Of a DNA stretch of 64,000 nucleotides, positions 62,804 through 64,000 are shown in pieces. Position numbers and translations under genes: made by a program. The DNA comes from Nostoc sp. GT001. GTDB lineage: Bacteria; Cyanobacteriota; Cyanobacteriia; Cyanobacteriales; Nostocaceae. How positions within the stretch are numbered: position 1 is the first letter of the stretch; the number at the start of each line of letters is the position of its first letter. The notes under the pieces were generated by a model. It was not told where the DNA came from and ran no database searches. It was given only the letters and a program-made list of their open reading frames with translations. The DNA lies in contig NZ_JAUDRJ010000003.1 in assembly GCF_030382115.1 (NCBI RefSeq), forward strand, positions 4,348,461 to 4,412,460. The letters are read 5' to 3'.

Positions 62804-63355
62804 ATGCAGATTTCTCAACTTTTCAGTCGCTTAAACAATAAAAAATTTAGTAAGTTACTCACTCAGACAGTAGCTTTAGGCTTAGGCGCTATCGTTCTAT
62901 TTTCAACTACTAATGCTAATGCTGCCGAGCAAGTTGTTTTAAAGTATGGTACTTTTCAGGGGCAAATATCGGTTGAAGAATTAACTCAGTTTACAGAAAC
63001 TGGCGAAACTACTCCAACATTAAGAGCTTATTTACAGGCGGCGCAACAAGATCCCGCAGTAGCTCGTAAGGCACTGAAAGCACCAATAAAAGCTGATGCT
63101 GCCTTTTTAAATAGCTTACTAGCTAGTTGGGCTGGGCCAATTTTAGTTAACCAAATTGGTGAGGTAGTTCATCCTCCAGGAGGAGAACTAAATCAGGAGG
63201 CATTGCGAAGCGCTTTAAGTACATCTATTCAACAAAATGGTGAAGTTACACTAATTGGAGCTATTCAAAATTATCCAAATACTTCTGTTGAACTTGAAGG
63301 AGATCGTCTCATCTCTGTTTATGAACGCCTTAGCAGTCTTGCAAGACTCTTATAA
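62804..63355 (+). CDS. DUF1400-type secreted protein
   Basis: With the start at ATG 62804 the protein is 183 residues: MQISQLFSRLNNKKFSKLLT is followed by a hydrophobic signal (TVALGLGAIVLFSTTNANAA). LKYGTFQGQISVEELTQFTE, SLLASWAGPILVNQIGEVVH and EVTLIGAIQNYPNTSVELEG match DUF1400, normally the N-terminal region of cyanobacterial alpha/beta hydrolases. Here no hydrolase domain follows, so the domain stands alone. Function unknown. Confidence 0.7.
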   Translation: MQISQLFSRLNNKKFSKLLTQTVALGLGAIVLFSTTNANAAEQVVLKYGTFQGQISVEELTQFTETGETTPTLRAYLQAAQQDPAVARKALKAPIKADAAFLNSLLASWAGPILVNQIGEVVHPPGGELNQEALRSALSTSIQQNGEVTLIGAIQNYPNTSVELEGDRLISVYERLSSLARLL

Positions 63356-63540
63356 TGATTACTTACAGACAATAGATTTATCATGAGATGATTTGTTTAG
63401 TGTCTCAAGAGTGATAGATTTTAGTCACTATTAGAATTAAGTTAATACTGAAGAGTCTATCGTAGGGTTCATACTCTGTTACTTAGAAATTCCCTAACCT
63501 AAATGTAGAGTTTAGTCTAAGAATAGGAAAAGGATTTTTA

Positions 63541-64000
63541 TGACAACCGATATTTCTAGAGATACTAACAAAAATGTGAATGGGTCACTGATAACAGGTG
63601 TTCTTTTGAGTATTTTAGGGGTTATTGCGATCGCAGCCCCTAACTTCACCACCATATTCGCCGAAACTTGGATTGCAGCAATTTTGATTTTCGCCGGATT
63701 TACAAAACTAGTTTATGCCACGCAAACCCGCGAACGAGGAGGTTTTCTTTGGAAACTTCTTTTGAGCGGGCTTTATATTGCCACCGGCATCATGCTGTTT
63801 GTTTACCCTTATACGGGTGTTTTGACACTGACTCTGTTACTTGGCACATTTTTGTTGACTGAAGGCACATTCGAGTTAATTCTGGCATTTAAGTTGCGTC
63901 CACAACAAAACTGGACGTGGATATTAACTAATGGCATTATTACCCTCGTGTTAGGTGCAATGATTTGGTTCCAGTGGCCCTTCAATGCGCCTTGGCTAAT
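63541..64000 (+). CDS. HdeD-family membrane protein, truncated by the window end
   Basis: The frame starts at ATG 63541 (AAAGGA upstream) and is open to the last base. It encodes MTTDISRDTNKNVNGSLITG and then several hydrophobic helices (VLLSILGVIAIAAPNFTTIF, LLLSGLYIATGIMLFVYPYT, LTLTLLLGTFLLTEGTFELI). This is the HdeD/DUF308 pattern, with duplicated helix pairs. HdeD of E. coli is an acid-resistance membrane protein; the role in cyanobacteria is unknown. About 153 residues are visible. Confidence 0.75.

Noticed and set aside
1..64000. CRISPR arrays and tRNA or rRNA genes
   Set aside because: No regularly spaced identical repeats, no cloverleaf-like or rRNA sequence was seen on either strand by reading; a dedicated scan was not possible.

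Overview
The window reads as chromosomal DNA of a filamentous, heterocyst-type cyanobacterium, most likely Nostoc or a close relative. The evidence is the frequent HIP1 octamer GCGATCGC, AT-rich spacers full of short inverted-repeat elements, and typical cyanobacterial families: an NB-ARC/WD40 STAND protein, an SLH-OprB porin, DUF1392, DUF1400, KTSC, a PEP-CTERM protein and a metacaspase remnant. No rRNA, tRNA or CRISPR array was recognised.

Layout. 0.2-12.5 kb is accessory DNA: a small ribbon-helix-helix protein with a palindromic operator candidate, a STAND NTPase with 14 WD repeats, a haem-oxygenase-like diiron candidate, an NTF2-like protein next to an AraC-type regulator, an ankyrin protein, a DUF1392 protein and an IS110-family insertion sequence. 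12.5-17 kb holds an SMP-30-like lipoprotein, 4-alpha-glucanotransferase (malQ) and an M24-fold protein whose metal site looks lost. 17.5-25.1 kb is a co-oriented cluster: two DJ-1/PfpI proteins, a ThDP-dependent decarboxylase-like enzyme, five SnoaL/NTF2-like small proteins, an SDR and a VOC protein. 25.3-29.3 kb has two recently duplicated secreted bicupins and a PEP-CTERM cupin. 29.7-40.6 kb has a porin, a double-EthD protein, an F420-type NADP reductase, two paralogous MDR oxidoreductases around a cNMP-domain histidine kinase, an unusual MIP channel and a frameshifted SDR. 40.9-53.5 kb carries glycan metabolism (GH63-like glucosidase, GlgX, an AGE-STAS fusion) followed by a redox signalling operon (REC-glutaredoxin-TrxR fusion, a frameshifted histidine kinase, LtrA). 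53.8-64 kb contains an IS4-like element with target duplication, moaE, small conserved proteins, a TPR protein, a stress flavoprotein, a decayed metacaspase, a DUF2281/MazF toxin-antitoxin pair, a DUF1400 protein and a truncated HdeD gene.

The most notable signal is a conserved, directional element of about 50 bp, found eight times between 13.9 and 44.0 kb and always pointing at a downstream gene: the SMP-30 gene, malQ, the DJ-1/ThDP/SnoaL cluster (twice), the EthD gene, the NADP reductase, the second MDR gene and glgX. It links carbohydrate remodelling and the small-molecule enzyme cluster into one apparent regulon. The spacing of its two conserved blocks suggests an alternative-sigma-factor promoter or an activator site, perhaps for stress such as desiccation; that physiological reading is inference. 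Three genes in the window carry likely single-base frameshifts, and many spacers are occupied by short terminal-inverted-repeat elements.
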